Positions 49,953 through 61,812 of a stretch of 64,000 nucleotides of DNA are shown piece by piece (the first letter of the stretch is position 1; each line of letters begins with the position of its first letter). Made by a program: the position numbers and the translations under genes. The stretch is taken from NCBI GenBank assembly GCA_027886175.1, contig JAJNNQ010000009.1:21983501-22047500 (forward strand), written 5' to 3'. The notes beneath the pieces were generated by a model. It ran no database searches, was not told where the DNA came from, and was given only the letters and a program-made list of their open reading frames with translations. The DNA is from Phylloscopus collybita (lineage: Eukaryota > Chordata > Aves > Passeriformes > Phylloscopidae).

Positions 49953-52900
49953 CTTCCTAGGTAAACATCTCTGCATCCTGGTAAAATCCTCTAATCGTTT
50001 TAGTGTTGCCCTGTAGTGTGAAAAGTAGGTTGAAGGTGCCAGAGTACATTTTACAACATTGCCTTCTAAATAAAACACTTCGGAGAGTCTGGGATGTGCC
50101 GAGCCAGGCTGAGAGACTGCTGGGCAATTTGAAATTTAGAAATCTTTTGTACTGCCCCTCAAGTAATAGAACAAAAGCATGCTGGTGACATACTAATTGT
50201 GTAAAATTGTTTGCAAAATATGCAGTCTAACCTGATGGTTTGACAAGAGGGTGAAAATATATTTCTTTTTGTCTTGGCATAGGAAATTTCCCTGTGACTT
50301 CCATGGTCTGCAGCTGAAGCCTTGGTGGACCTCTGTTAAGGAGCCCTTTATCAGACAAGGCTGTTTAATCAGACAGCCACCTTCATGAATTTGGGAAAGC
50401 TAGCACTAAATTAATGGGAATGAAGTGAATGCTGGTTTGGCTTCAGGTAATATTTAGGGTGTCATAACTAAGTGAAACAATATTGGTGAGAAAAAAATTA
50501 AATAAAAAAATTTAACACATTGTTTAAGATGGAGAGAATAGGACTGAGGACACTTGATTACATATAAATTATTTTATTTTTACGGCAGAGAAATTAGGGA
50601 TCTATTTGGGATGAACAAAATAATAAGATTTTCATGAATGTACGAAATGAAAATATAGATATTTTCTTTATGTGCTTGGATTTTGTCTGAAATAAACAGA
50701 ATGCATTAGCAAACATTTTCTGAAGGGTAAGTAAAAGGGAAAAGTGCATAAGTTTGTTTGTTAGGTTGTTGGGGTTTTTTAAATAACTTTGAACCGAGGT
50801 TGTCATGTGAATAACATGGATCTCTGATGTATTTGACTACTAAGCAGATATTCTTTCATTTTGATTTGTATTGCATGGAGCAATTGTGCTCTATTACTGT
50901 TCTTTCCTTGGGACAAATAACAAGTCATTCTGATATACATGCTAAACACTTCGTATCTCCCAAAGCTAATTATAATTGCCTTAGTAAATTGCAACTTATG
51001 GGCTTGAATAGAGGGGTAAAGTAGCCACCAGAACTTTTTGCCAAATTCATTGGTTGTCAGAGAAATTGAGGGAGAAATAAGAATTGCATGAGCAACTTAT
51101 GCTTTTTTTTTTCCCTATTTTTGTCTTTTGCAATTAAACTGGCAGAGTATATTCAGCTGTTAAGAACTGTTCTCCCTTACCACAAGAGTTTGCAGCACAA
51201 TGGTTTTATGACTTCAGTTGGAAACACAGCCTGGCTAAATTCAACTTCTAAAGGTCTATAAGGGATAGGCAGAAAGGGATAGCAACTGGTATGTACTTCA
51301 GTTTTTAAAATCTGCTTTCAGAAGGACCATTTTAGATGCCATTTCTGAACAAGTAGGTCCTAAACTCCAGTTAACTCCAGCCCCAGAGTTTTTGAGGAAA
51401 ACACTGCCCACACTCCTGTGTATGGTTCTGGATGGCTGGTGAGCCAGTGTCCTTGGGGTGGCAGGGCTGGCTGGAGGAGAAGGGGCAGGAGAGCTTCTCC
51501 GAGCACAGGTACAGAGGCAGCTGGTGAGAAAGCAGGAACTGGTGCACAGCTCCAACACTGCCATGACAACTCCTTCATGTCAGTCTCACACTTGCACTGG
51601 AGATCCTGTCCTTTCATTAGATGTGTGGAGCCTGGAGATGGGTCTTGTCCTTTTGCCTGCAGACCCTGCCCTGTGCACTGTGTGATGTGGATGATATTCC
51701 TTTCCTAGGCTGGATCAAGTGCCTTTTTCTGTTCCTTGTCTTGCTGTCAGCTTAAATCAATCTCTTCCAGGCTATCAAGGTTGATTTTCTTCATTCACCA
51801 GCAGCTGACCATCAGTCAGTTGTGAACAGTCCTGGGGTGGCTGTGGTCAACCTGTGCCCACATTTTGGAGCCTCTGCTGTTTCCCTGTTGGTAACCAGGC
51901 CAACAGGCCAGAACCAGGGTACTGCAAAGGCAGCACAAGGCACAGCCAGCATCAGGCATGTGGCCTCTTTACTAGTGATGGCAGCATGATTTTCAAGTAC
52001 CTCAAGGAAAATTCAGGGGTGCGCTAATCCTCTGGACCTCCTAAATTTTCATAGCATACTGTTTGGAGGTGTTCTGTTTGTTCATTCTGAGTGGTTGGTG
52101 TTACATTTTGGTTCTTTTTTAAAATCTGTTAAGTCCTATGTTATGCAAATGGACTTCCATAGATGATGCATTCTGCTGTATCATCTCCTCATTTGTAGTA
52201 TTTCAAAGGCCAAGGAGTTTTGGGGGCATTTTTTCATGCTGTAGTTGAAATGTGTGAGTTTTGATCCTGTGGCTTAGTGCATTTGCATTTTGCTGGTAGC
52301 TATCTTTGCATGTAACACTTGGTTTAGATGGCTGCCATAGTTTTCACTTCAGATATATAGCAGATTAAATTATTTATTGCATAACAGTATTTTTAATAAA
52401 AAAGCTCATTTAGTTCTGTGTTAGATTTTCAAGTAGAATAGAAGCCAATTCTTAACAGAGTCAGTAATAAATTCCTATCTAATGCTTTTACAGAAAGAGG
52501 CTGTTTATTGGTTTCCATGTCATTGAACAAGCAAGGAATCGTGGTCCTCAGTGGTCTGTGCTTGCTGTGCATCCTCCTGTGATCTCCTCCAAAGACAGTG
52601 TAAAGTGATTTCAGGCTATTCTGCATCAGTATAACTGCTTGTGAGGGGTTTTCAGGTTGATCAAAACAAAGCGTCAATATATGTCAGAGCTAGTTCCCTG
52701 AGAGCACAGAAGCTTAGAGCAGAATTAAAAAAAAAATTGCTTAACCTATTTCTTTATATTATGAATTATTATTTTTGGAGTGCTTTTCTTTGGATTTACT
52801 GAGGGAAGAATGACCACTGCTGTTGAAGGGTGTTCTTGCCAATAGTGAATGTAAAAATATTTGAATATTATTGAATTTGACTTTAAATAAACTTCAAATA

Positions 52901-54013
52901 TTTTGAATTTGAGATGTTTGATTCAACTTTGAGACAGAAATTATTTGGCTTTTAAGGGTCTTTCCAAGAATGAGGGATTTTTTCCAGTAGAGCCTCTAAA
53001 TGACACAAGTGGCCATCTGGGAATAACACAAGCTAAAGCAATATTGCCATGATAGTGGAGGAGGAAATGCTTATATTAATGTTCTTTTTTACTCCTGATA
53101 ACAGCATTTACTTCAAAAGGTAATGTGCAGATTGCCAGTACATCTCTTGGTTCCAGCTTACTGCATTTTGTGTAACAGTTTAACCAGAATATTCTCTGTA
53201 TTCAGACACACTAGGATAAATAAGATGCTGTAATCAGCCATGACTTGATCTAAGAATGTACAGAATTGAATTCTGTTTAGTTTTCTGAAGGACTGAAAAG
53301 TGCTGTTGCAGAAGGTGAGAGTTGTTGTGAGGGGAGAGAGGAAGAAAAATGTGAGGAAAAAAAGCTGATTACTGGTGTCTCTGATTTGAGAAGCAGAGAA
53401 CAGCTCATATCCAGAGAGAGTAACTGAGGTGGCAAATGCAAATTGGTACATGAAATACATTTAGTGCTGTTTATGTGCCTGTTTTTTAGCTGCACAACTA
53501 GTACAAGCCTCAGGAACTAAAAGTCGTTGGTTTTGAATCATAGATGAATTTCTTAAAACAAAATGAGCACTGTATTCTATGTAGGGAAAGAAATTTTAAC
53601 TTTTAACTGTAGAGAAAGCTTTCTCTTTGTTTCTGTAGTTTTAGGGAACTTCCAAATAAATACTCAATTTTCAGAAGTGAGTTATTTTTAATTAATAACA
53701 CATTTGAGGAGATTTAGCATTTGTTTTCACAGAACTATTAATCCAAGGTTCCTACATTCCTTTCTTTGTGTGTCTTGCTTAGTGTGACAGATTTGAACAG
53801 CTTTTTTGTTGTCAAGAGTGCCTCCATCTCTAAGTGGTTATACCTGCAAATTGGGTGGCCTGATTTATGTAAAGTAACTGTACTACATGAGAGACTGGTC
53901 CAGAAAAAGAATTAGATTTTAAAAGCTGGTGAGAGGTGTGTTGTTTCGTTCAACAATATGCTGATTAAACAGCTAACCTCAAATACAATATTTTAAAAAA
54001 ACCCAACAAAACA

Positions 54014-54029
54014 GCAACAACAACAACAA
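54014..54029 (+). repeat. (CAA)5 trinucleotide repeat
   Basis: Five perfect CAA units following an A-rich stretch. This is simple sequence only. Confidence 0.85.
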
Positions 54030-57000
54030 GATGTCCCCACGCAAAGAGAGATTGAAAATACCGGCCAAGAAGCTGGGTTTGTGTTATGCAATGGATGAGA
54101 TTTTTGTCTAACCAAGCAACTTGTGGCTGAGATGCAAACTGTACCTGGATACCTCTGTCTTAGACATCATAACTCCAGGGGAACTTGTTTTGGCTTTAAT
54201 GTTTGCCCTCCTGCTGCTGAGTTCCACTTGTCTCTAGGATTCCCTAGCAGCCTCACAGTCAGGCTGGGAGTGGCTGCAGAGTTCCTTTCAGCGTTTGTTG
54301 GTGGCATTGGGAAAGGGGCTCCAACTGGCAGCCGCCGATGGTGGTGGCAGCTGGTGTGACAGGGGCTCAGCAAGGTCTCCAGCAGTGCTCTGGGTGGTGC
54401 TGGGCTGGTCCAGCAGTGGCTGAGGGAGCTGCTGGAATGTGGGTTTGGGCTTAGAGTGTAACAGGGAATTTCCTGACTTTTGGATCACATAACTGTTTTT
54501 ATCTCATCCCTTGGTGATATGAGTAACAAGGAGGATGACCTCTCCAGAGCACGCATATATTTGGTGTGGTTCTCTGTAGTTCAGAAGTTGCACAGCTGCA
54601 TGTTTCTAAACTTTTAGTTTTAGAAAAGAGTTCATTTTTGCCCTCTGTCTCAATAGCAAAAGGACTGAATTTTGAGCCCAGTGGGAAATGTGGCAAATGT
54701 TTTAATTGCAGGAAGCAATGTTTTGATCTGAATTTCAGAGATGTATGTGTTTAACAAGCCTGACCTTTGGCTGAGTTTTGTTTCTGGGCTTTTTCTGAAG
54801 AAGAGTTAGATATTTAAAACCTATTACCTCCTTTTCAAAAATAAATTAAACTCTTACAGAGAATTTTGAGATGAAGCTTTGGCATCTGTTCATTGAATCA
54901 AATGAATATTAAAAAATTCCTAGCTAAGCCACAAATAGTTACATATGAAATACTAGAAAGAAAAGCAGCTGAAATGTTTCCAAACACATTTTTAAAATTT
55001 ACATTTGTTTTTATTTTGCAGCTTCCTTCAAAAATCTTCAGTACAGGTTATGTTCAATATTCAAAACCAGTTAAGTTCTTCAGACTTTTTAAATTTGCTT
55101 CTTGGTTTTTAAAGATTTAGCGAATATAAAAATAGAATTAAACGTTTGTAATTCACTTAACACAGCTTAGATGTGGCAACCACTGATACTGGTGAGCCTG
55201 AAGTTCTTGATTGGAGTCAGCTGCCCGCCGTGGTGCATCAGGGCCTGTTCAGTCACACCCATGGCACACATGGACACGAGCCACACACAGTTTGTTTGTC
55301 AGCAGCCTAACCTCGGGGGCTCGCTGACACCTACGGATACTCTGCCGACAGAAATCTTGGAAGGGGCTGGGAAACCATCACGCTTTTGCTTTCCACTTCC
55401 TCTCCTTTCTCACACCCTCAGCCTTTATGCTGGGAGGTTCTGCCAATATTTCTCAGCTCTCTCCTACTCTCTGGGGTTGCAGTCAGCCTAAGATTTGGCA
55501 GGTTTATTGCTGATGTTTCTTTTTTCCAGGCTAACTGCAAACAGCCTCATTAGTATCTTGTTTGGTGATTATGTCAAATTGCTGGGGTTTTTTTTAAATT
55601 TTGAAAGGTACTCGTTCAGAGTCCTTTTTTAGGGGCTGATCCCCCAGCATTAAGGTGACTTTGGGCAGAGATTCAGGTTGTGTTTTGTTCCTGAGAATCT
55701 GGAAGTAGCTCTGACTTCTCAAGTATGGGAAAAATTATTTCAGTGGTATTTGTTTATGCTAATGCTTCAGTCAGCACACACCTTGCTTTGTTTACTAAGT
55801 ATCTTCTGAGGGCTGCAGATGTTGTTTGTTTTGATTGTGAGACACGTAAGTGTTGGTCCCTGGGAGGCTGCTCTGTGAATTTGCAAACTGATAAAACCTG
55901 TAAAATGTGTTAGTTAGTTGTAGAGATCATCTTGTCTGCTAAATGGTTATTTGTATTTAGCTGATGAATGAATGCAAATCAACAATATGAAGACTTAAAA
56001 GCCTTTTATATACATAGATATAAAACTGCTTGTTGTTAGACTTTTGTGCATAAGACCATCAAGAAATTGTGTAAGATCTAACAATGACTTGGAGAAAAAC
56101 AGCTGTTTATAATAAAATGGATATAATCAGGAAAACCTTTGTTTGATTTTTCCCATCTGGTCACTTCTGTTACTACAAGGAGAAGGAACAAAGGGGTTTG
56201 TTTATTTTAGGGCATTTGAAAGAAGCAGCCAAGTCTCAACCTTCTTGCCCTGCGTAGGAGTTATTAGCTGCAGAGGTAGCACCTTCTCTAACCCTGATAC
56301 AGAAATGGTCTGCAAATAGCTGAACTGGTCAAGGCACAGTTAGCTCCCTGTTGAGAACTGAATGGCTTAGTTTTCACTAATCTTAATAGAAGTTGGGATA
56401 GTTGTTATTACCTTGGGATCAAATACCACATGCCTGACTTTAAATTAGCAAGAAACCAGAATGGAAGCTCAGGGGTTATTTAGCTAAACATTAGTTTTCT
56501 CTCCTGAGTGGAAATACTTCTTTTCTATTCTTAGTGTAGAAAACTGGATAAATTAGAGGGAATGTATTACTGTGACTATAATAGCAAGAGTGAAATGATT
56601 GAAAATGGTACATGCGTGGCAAAGCAAACCGGAGCTGTTTGAAGAGAGTTATGGCAATGCTGGTAAAGAGACCATGAGTTAGCATTAGGAATAGATGAAA
56701 CAAGCTTTGTATTTTCAGTTTTGGTTTTATCCCCTCCACACAGTGTTGTGACAGCTCCTCTAAATGCATCAGTTTGGATTTCTAGACTTTCTCTTTACTG
56801 TTTTGTTTTTGGTTTTTTTTTCACATTATCCACATGGAGTTTATTTCATAAGAATAAATCACAAGAGTAACAGGTGCTGTGTGATCATGTGGGTCACTGA
56901 CTTTTCCTGGACCTTGCCTTTTATTGTAGTAAACGCCTCTGCTCAGCTTTGCAAATGTTATCTTGCAAAATGTTATAGAAGACACAAATGGCAGGCTTGT

Positions 57001-57730
57001 GCATCTAGATGTAGTGGCCTGCTTCTACATATAAAATCTGCAAAAGACATCACTGTTGATGATGTAGCAAGGGACGGTATATTTGCTATTTAATTTGCCT
57101 GTTTGATTTTACAGAGACATTTCATTTCCCCCTGCTATCTGAAGCACAAAAGAAAACCACTAACCTGAGAAAAAACAAGGTCATTTAATCTGATGCTTGT
57201 CGCTAGAGAATCCTGCTTCAGTTGTTCTAACAAGTGGCCAAAATGAGTCTTGTTGGATGGAGTTAAGCTGGAGAGAGAGTGGGACAAAATGGCATAACTG
57301 AATCATGGAGAGAATGTGCTTTTGTGAAATGGCTCAAGAGACAGTTCAGGCCTAGGTAGAGAGTTGCTGAACAGTGTTCAAAACCCAGCTTCAAATGTCT
57401 CAATGTTCATTTGCATTTGCTGTCTGGTTTAAATTGTAAACCCTGCTACATAAAGACAAAGTTTTAAAGCAGCTATCTGGTTTTAACCCAGTAACCAAAG
57501 ACCGCAAAGTAATTTAACTTTTATTAGTCTTGGAAAAAATTTGAATACTTGCTGGCTTGTGGTTTGGATGTGAAACATACAAAAATAGTGTTATTTTTTC
57601 TGATGTCAAATCTGTTTTTTTCATATTAGTAGACATCTGATTTTGTTCCATTATATAATGATTCTTCAGACAGGCAGTAAGAGACAATTAGCTCTTGAGA
57701 CATAGTTTATTTAACTTGATAATTTTCTAC

Positions 57731-57752
57731 TAATGCAAATGCCTTTGCATTA
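57731..57752. promoter_or_regulatory. Palindromic pair of POU octamer sites (9-bp perfect inverted repeat)
   Basis: TAATGCAAA (57731-57739), loop TGCC, TTTGCATTA (57744-57752). The left arm with the first loop base gives an exact ATGCAAAT octamer (57733-57740); the right arm gives TTTGCAT. Two facing octamers separated by a few bases resemble dimeric POU-factor sites. This is a candidate intronic enhancer element. Binding is inferred from motif only. Confidence 0.4.
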
Positions 57753-60700
57753 TGTGGTGTCAGCTCATCAAGATAAAAATGAAATCACTCGAATAAGTGA
57801 TGTGAGGCCTCTTCTTATGTTGCTAGAGTTTGTATGAACGTGGGATTTCTAATTCTTGGAGACAGCAGCTGTGCTTTTCTGTAGGATTTAACTTGCATCA
57901 AACAGATTTATGTGTAGCTCCTAATGCATAAAGTACTTTCTGTCTACAACTTTATTTTTATCCTCATGTGTCTTCTCTTACTTTTGCCCAAGTCAAAACT
58001 TTAAGGAAACCAGAGAAATTCATCAGAAGTCATCTGAAAGTGAAATGCACAACATTTATGGGATACAATACTATGCAATTAAGGCATCTAGCACTGCTTG
58101 CCTTCCTCTTCCTTCTGCTCCCTTACTTCTGTCATCCAACAAGTGTTGAGACAGCAGGAAAATTAACTTTCTTTCTTTTAACACAGAAATATCTTGTTTT
58201 ATTGTATTGCGGTAAAAATCAGTGGTGTTTTGAAATGTAGAGAATGACAAGTATAAACAAGTATCATTTCAAGCTAATTCGGAGAAATTTTCTAGCAGTT
58301 TGTAAAATGTGGAGTCAGAGTGCAGAGTATGCAAAACACTACAACTTAAAATAATTCAGCCAACTTTGAGGGTATGGTAAAAACAGATGGTTGGAGAGTG
58401 TGTTGATATTCCTGTTTTGGCTAAAATGAGACAGCTCATACGCAGATACCTGGTGCCTCTCATCATGTACAAAACCAGAAATGGTGGGCTTGATGCCAGA
58501 AGATAAATTAGCTTTAAGACAGATTAACTGGCACAGTTAAATCATGTGGTGGTCGCAAATGTCTCTGCAGGTCAGTCTTGGCAAAATAACTTTGAGTTTC
58601 CAGCAGCCTCTCCAACTCCATATAAACCCTTTCATATTCTGCTGAGCACCTAGTCATGGAGTGAAAAATAAGCTAACATTCAGAAACTGGATTGACTGTT
58701 AAGGTCAAACTGTCCAAATTTCAGGGAGGTGTCAATGATGGTTTCATAGCAAGTAAACTTGTGTCAATGGGTTTTTTTGTGTTTTTTCTTTTCTTTTTCC
58801 CCCTCTCATGGGAAGTCTTAAACACTTGCCCTTAATTCCAGATGACAGGTTGTTATCAAACAGCTGTTCCTGGTAGTTTGCTGTAGGTGACTGCTTCTTC
58901 CAGCCTAAGCTGGGCAATATTTAGCATGAGAGGTTTAGAATTTGCACCTAATAAAGTCAGCTGATTGCAAGAGACACTTTTAATTTTAGCCAGAGAAAGA
59001 AGCTTTGGGTTCTTCCTGAGCTTTCCCTTTTAAAACATCACAGGGGTTATCTCAGGTTTTAATATGGCTTTGGTGCACTTGCAGACAGACAGGATTGAAA
59101 AACTGTTTGAGCATGTGAACTCAACAACAAAGCTCCTGCTGTCATGCAGATACGTTGTCGCATTAAAGAACAACAGGAGAGAAGTACAATTCCTCTAAGT
59201 AAATGCCTTCTCAAAAGAGTGTTGTGGTTGATACACAGAATATCTGGATTATTTAAATAAATTGCAGGGTTGTTTGATTTTTTTTCACTTTCTTTGTGTA
59301 TAATTTTGTTTGTAGATTAGGCAGATATTCTTGTTCTGACAGTTCTGGTTCATTTTCCAATTTGTATGACAGCAGTATTCACCCTTGGTTGCACAAAAAA
59401 TATTACTGATGAGTTTGCTACATAACATTGTCAGTACTATATGCTTTTGAAAAGGAACAGAGAAAGTTAATGATATTTGCTTGCCTTTAATTTAATCTAT
59501 TTGAATAATATGTGAAATTTGAAAACAACCTACTTAGGAAAGTAATGTAAAGAAAATATTTCCCTTTTTTATATAGTTGTATTGTTAATTAATGATGAGT
59601 TTGAAGTTCTATGGATCTTTTTATTACAAATTAGAAGGAGGTTGCTGAGTGTACATGAGTGTCAGGAGGTACATGGAACCAATGTGCTGATAAAGGACTT
59701 CAGTCAATCATACTTTTTCCTCTCATTTTGACATGTGAAAATTGTAAATTAACTAATTCTTAAAAGTTCTTTGCAATCCAACTCTGACAATATTTAAATA
59801 TGCTTTTCAATTTTGATTCCTGCCAGTACTTCAAGTTTGATGTGGCATTTGAGTTGCCCTCTTGATGTGAGTGGGGTACTCTGGATTGGTAAGAAAGAGT
59901 GGAAATGTCCTTGGGACATGTCTGATTCTGTCAGGGAAGCGGCCAACTGAAAAGATTTCTTGGAATTGTAGAAATGTAGCAAATGTTTTGAAACTTGCAG
60001 TTTTTATTGTTTAGATTGGAAATGGTAAGCATATTTTTAGTAGTCTCCTTTTCTACTATTAAAGCATTATGGTAAAATAATTGCATTCCTTTCAATCCAT
60101 TTTAGATCTTACATGATTTCCACCATGAGTAAAAAATAAAAGTAATAGTAGTTAAAAGAATTGTCAGGGTTTTTTTTCCTCTTCAAGAATTTATTTTCTA
60201 TAAGGCTAAATTGTTAAATTTTATAGAAGGCAAAATTATTTTATTGCTCTGACTGTATTTGAACAAGATGATTAATCTAATTGTTCCTAGTATTTATTTC
60301 ACCCAACAATTAACAGGGCAGAGAATGAGCACCAGTGCAGCTCATTGATCTTATAATGAGAGGTGCTCCTTCTGTGTCTTGCTTCCTGGTCAGGTCTGTC
60401 ATGTCTTCAGAGCTGGTGCTTCTGGAACTGTCAGGGCTGGTGTGCTGCATAATGGATGAGCCTGAACTGATGGAGGCAGCAGGTGCTCTAGTAATAGAAA
60501 AGAGCAGTGTTTATTATTGTTATATGCATCATCAATCCTCCCCCCTTTCTCCCTCTGCTTTCTGTGTCCTGCAAACAAAGGCTCCCTATATCTGCAGCAG
60601 CAGGGGAGAAAAGAGCAACAACTTACCCTGTGTAACATTGTTGGGTTTTGTCTCAGAGGCAACCTTGTAAATAGGTCTTGATTTGATGCTCGAGATCTGT

Positions 60701-61410
60701 GAATGGCATGTTTATTAGTGCAGGGGACCACAGTAGTGATTTATGCATTCCATTTAGCAGAAAACTCTTACTGGTTACTGTTGCTTGTAACTGCCCTATT
60801 CCAGCTAAATCAGATGAATGAAAAATGGCTTTCAATCTAGTATCATAATGCACTGCAAGATCCCTAGCTCCTGTGGGAGTAATCTGTTGAAAGATAGGTC
60901 TATACATTCTTTAATTGAGGAAAACTGTAATTTTTGGGAGAAGGAAGAGGAGGACAGAGAAATAAACAGAGGTTCTTAGGTCTGCTTAAGATGCTGATGG
61001 CTCTTGGAAATGTCATTTCAAGAGTAAGCTGTGATTTGAAATCTTACAGAAGTACTTCCTTTTCTATTTACAGGCAATCAAATCTACCAACATCTCATGT
61101 CCATGTGCTCTAAGACATCAGTTGATTCTAGCTATTCTGCAGGTGTTTCTCCTGTCTGGAGCATTAATGGCAGTCACTATTCCCTTTTGCAGGGTTATTG
61201 CCCTCCTTCAGGATCCGGGTCAAAGGGGCCACGGAGAAGAGTTGAGGAGAACAGAAAACCAGTTTATTCCAGTAGAGGCTGCAGTGGTTTTTCTATCTGC
61301 TTGTAATGTCACCATAATTTAGGGAGAAATAGTTTGTTCTGTGTCACCATACCTTTCTATTTAGTTTCTGATGGTTTTATTCAGTTCTGGCAGCGTTCTT
61401 TTTGTGGCAG
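57753..61410. other. Intron 1 block, no gene recognised
   Basis: AT-rich sequence with a polypyrimidine stretch at about 58769-58806. The stretch 60240-60330 is dense in ATTAATC, TAATTG and CAATTAAC words typical of homeodomain sites. No coding exon is recognised. Confidence 0.55.
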
Positions 61411-61812
61411 TGTTGTGTTTTCATACCAGCTGGCAACTAAGCACCACACAGCTGCTCACTCACTCCTCCCCTGCAGGAAGATGAGAGAAAGAGATTTGGA
61501 AAGGTAAAAGTGAGAAAACTCATGGACTGAGATAAGAATAGTTTAATAATTGAAATAAAATAATCCTACATTGTAGTGAATAGGAAAATAGGAAGGAGCG
61601 ATAAATAAAACCCAAAAAAGATAAGTGTTGCAACAGAAAACAATTTCTCACCACCAACCTGCCAATGCCCAGCCAGTCCCCCAGCAGCAGCTTCCCCACC
61701 AACCTTCCCTTCGGTTCTGTTGCTGAGCGTGATCCATATGGTATGGGATATCCCTTGGTTCAATTGGATCAGCTGTCCCAACTATGTGCCCTTCTAAATT
61801 CTTGTGAGTCTT
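61411..61812 (-). mobile_element. Antisense ERVL-like LTR remnant
   Basis: The + strand shows, in order, the reverse complement of a common avian ERVL-type LTR: a TGTTGTG start (sense end), CTGGCAACTAAGCACCACA, CTGCTCACTCACTCC, GGTAAAAGTGAGAAAACTC, a TTTAATAATTGAAATAAAATAA block, TGCCCAGCCAGTCCCC, then TATGGTATGGGATATCCCTT and GATCAGCTGTCC. Similarity fades near 61812, so the part corresponding to the sense 5' end is missing or too diverged. The place where the intact family has its TATA box reads GGTTCTGTTGCTGAGC, so that box is lost. No internal retroviral sequence or target duplication is visible. It lies opposite to the host gene. Family assignment is from remembered consensus, so the name is approximate. 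Confidence 0.75.

Larger units (their letters stand above)
37492..57730. other. Intron 1 block, no gene recognised
   Basis: Long AT-rich intronic stretch. Identifiable items are a 15-A run (40567-40581), a CRE-like plus TATA-like pair (42075-42097), an 18-A run (48556-48573), (CTG)5 (49938-49952), (CAA)5 (54014-54029) and an 8-bp inverted repeat (56004-56025). Two patches, about 51360-51960 and 55190-55500, are clearly richer in G+C than their surroundings but show no coding signature I can name. Confidence 0.6.

Noticed and set aside
56004..56025. TTTTATAT / ATATAAAA 8-bp inverted repeat
   Set aside because: Pure AT arms in AT-rich DNA are expected by chance.
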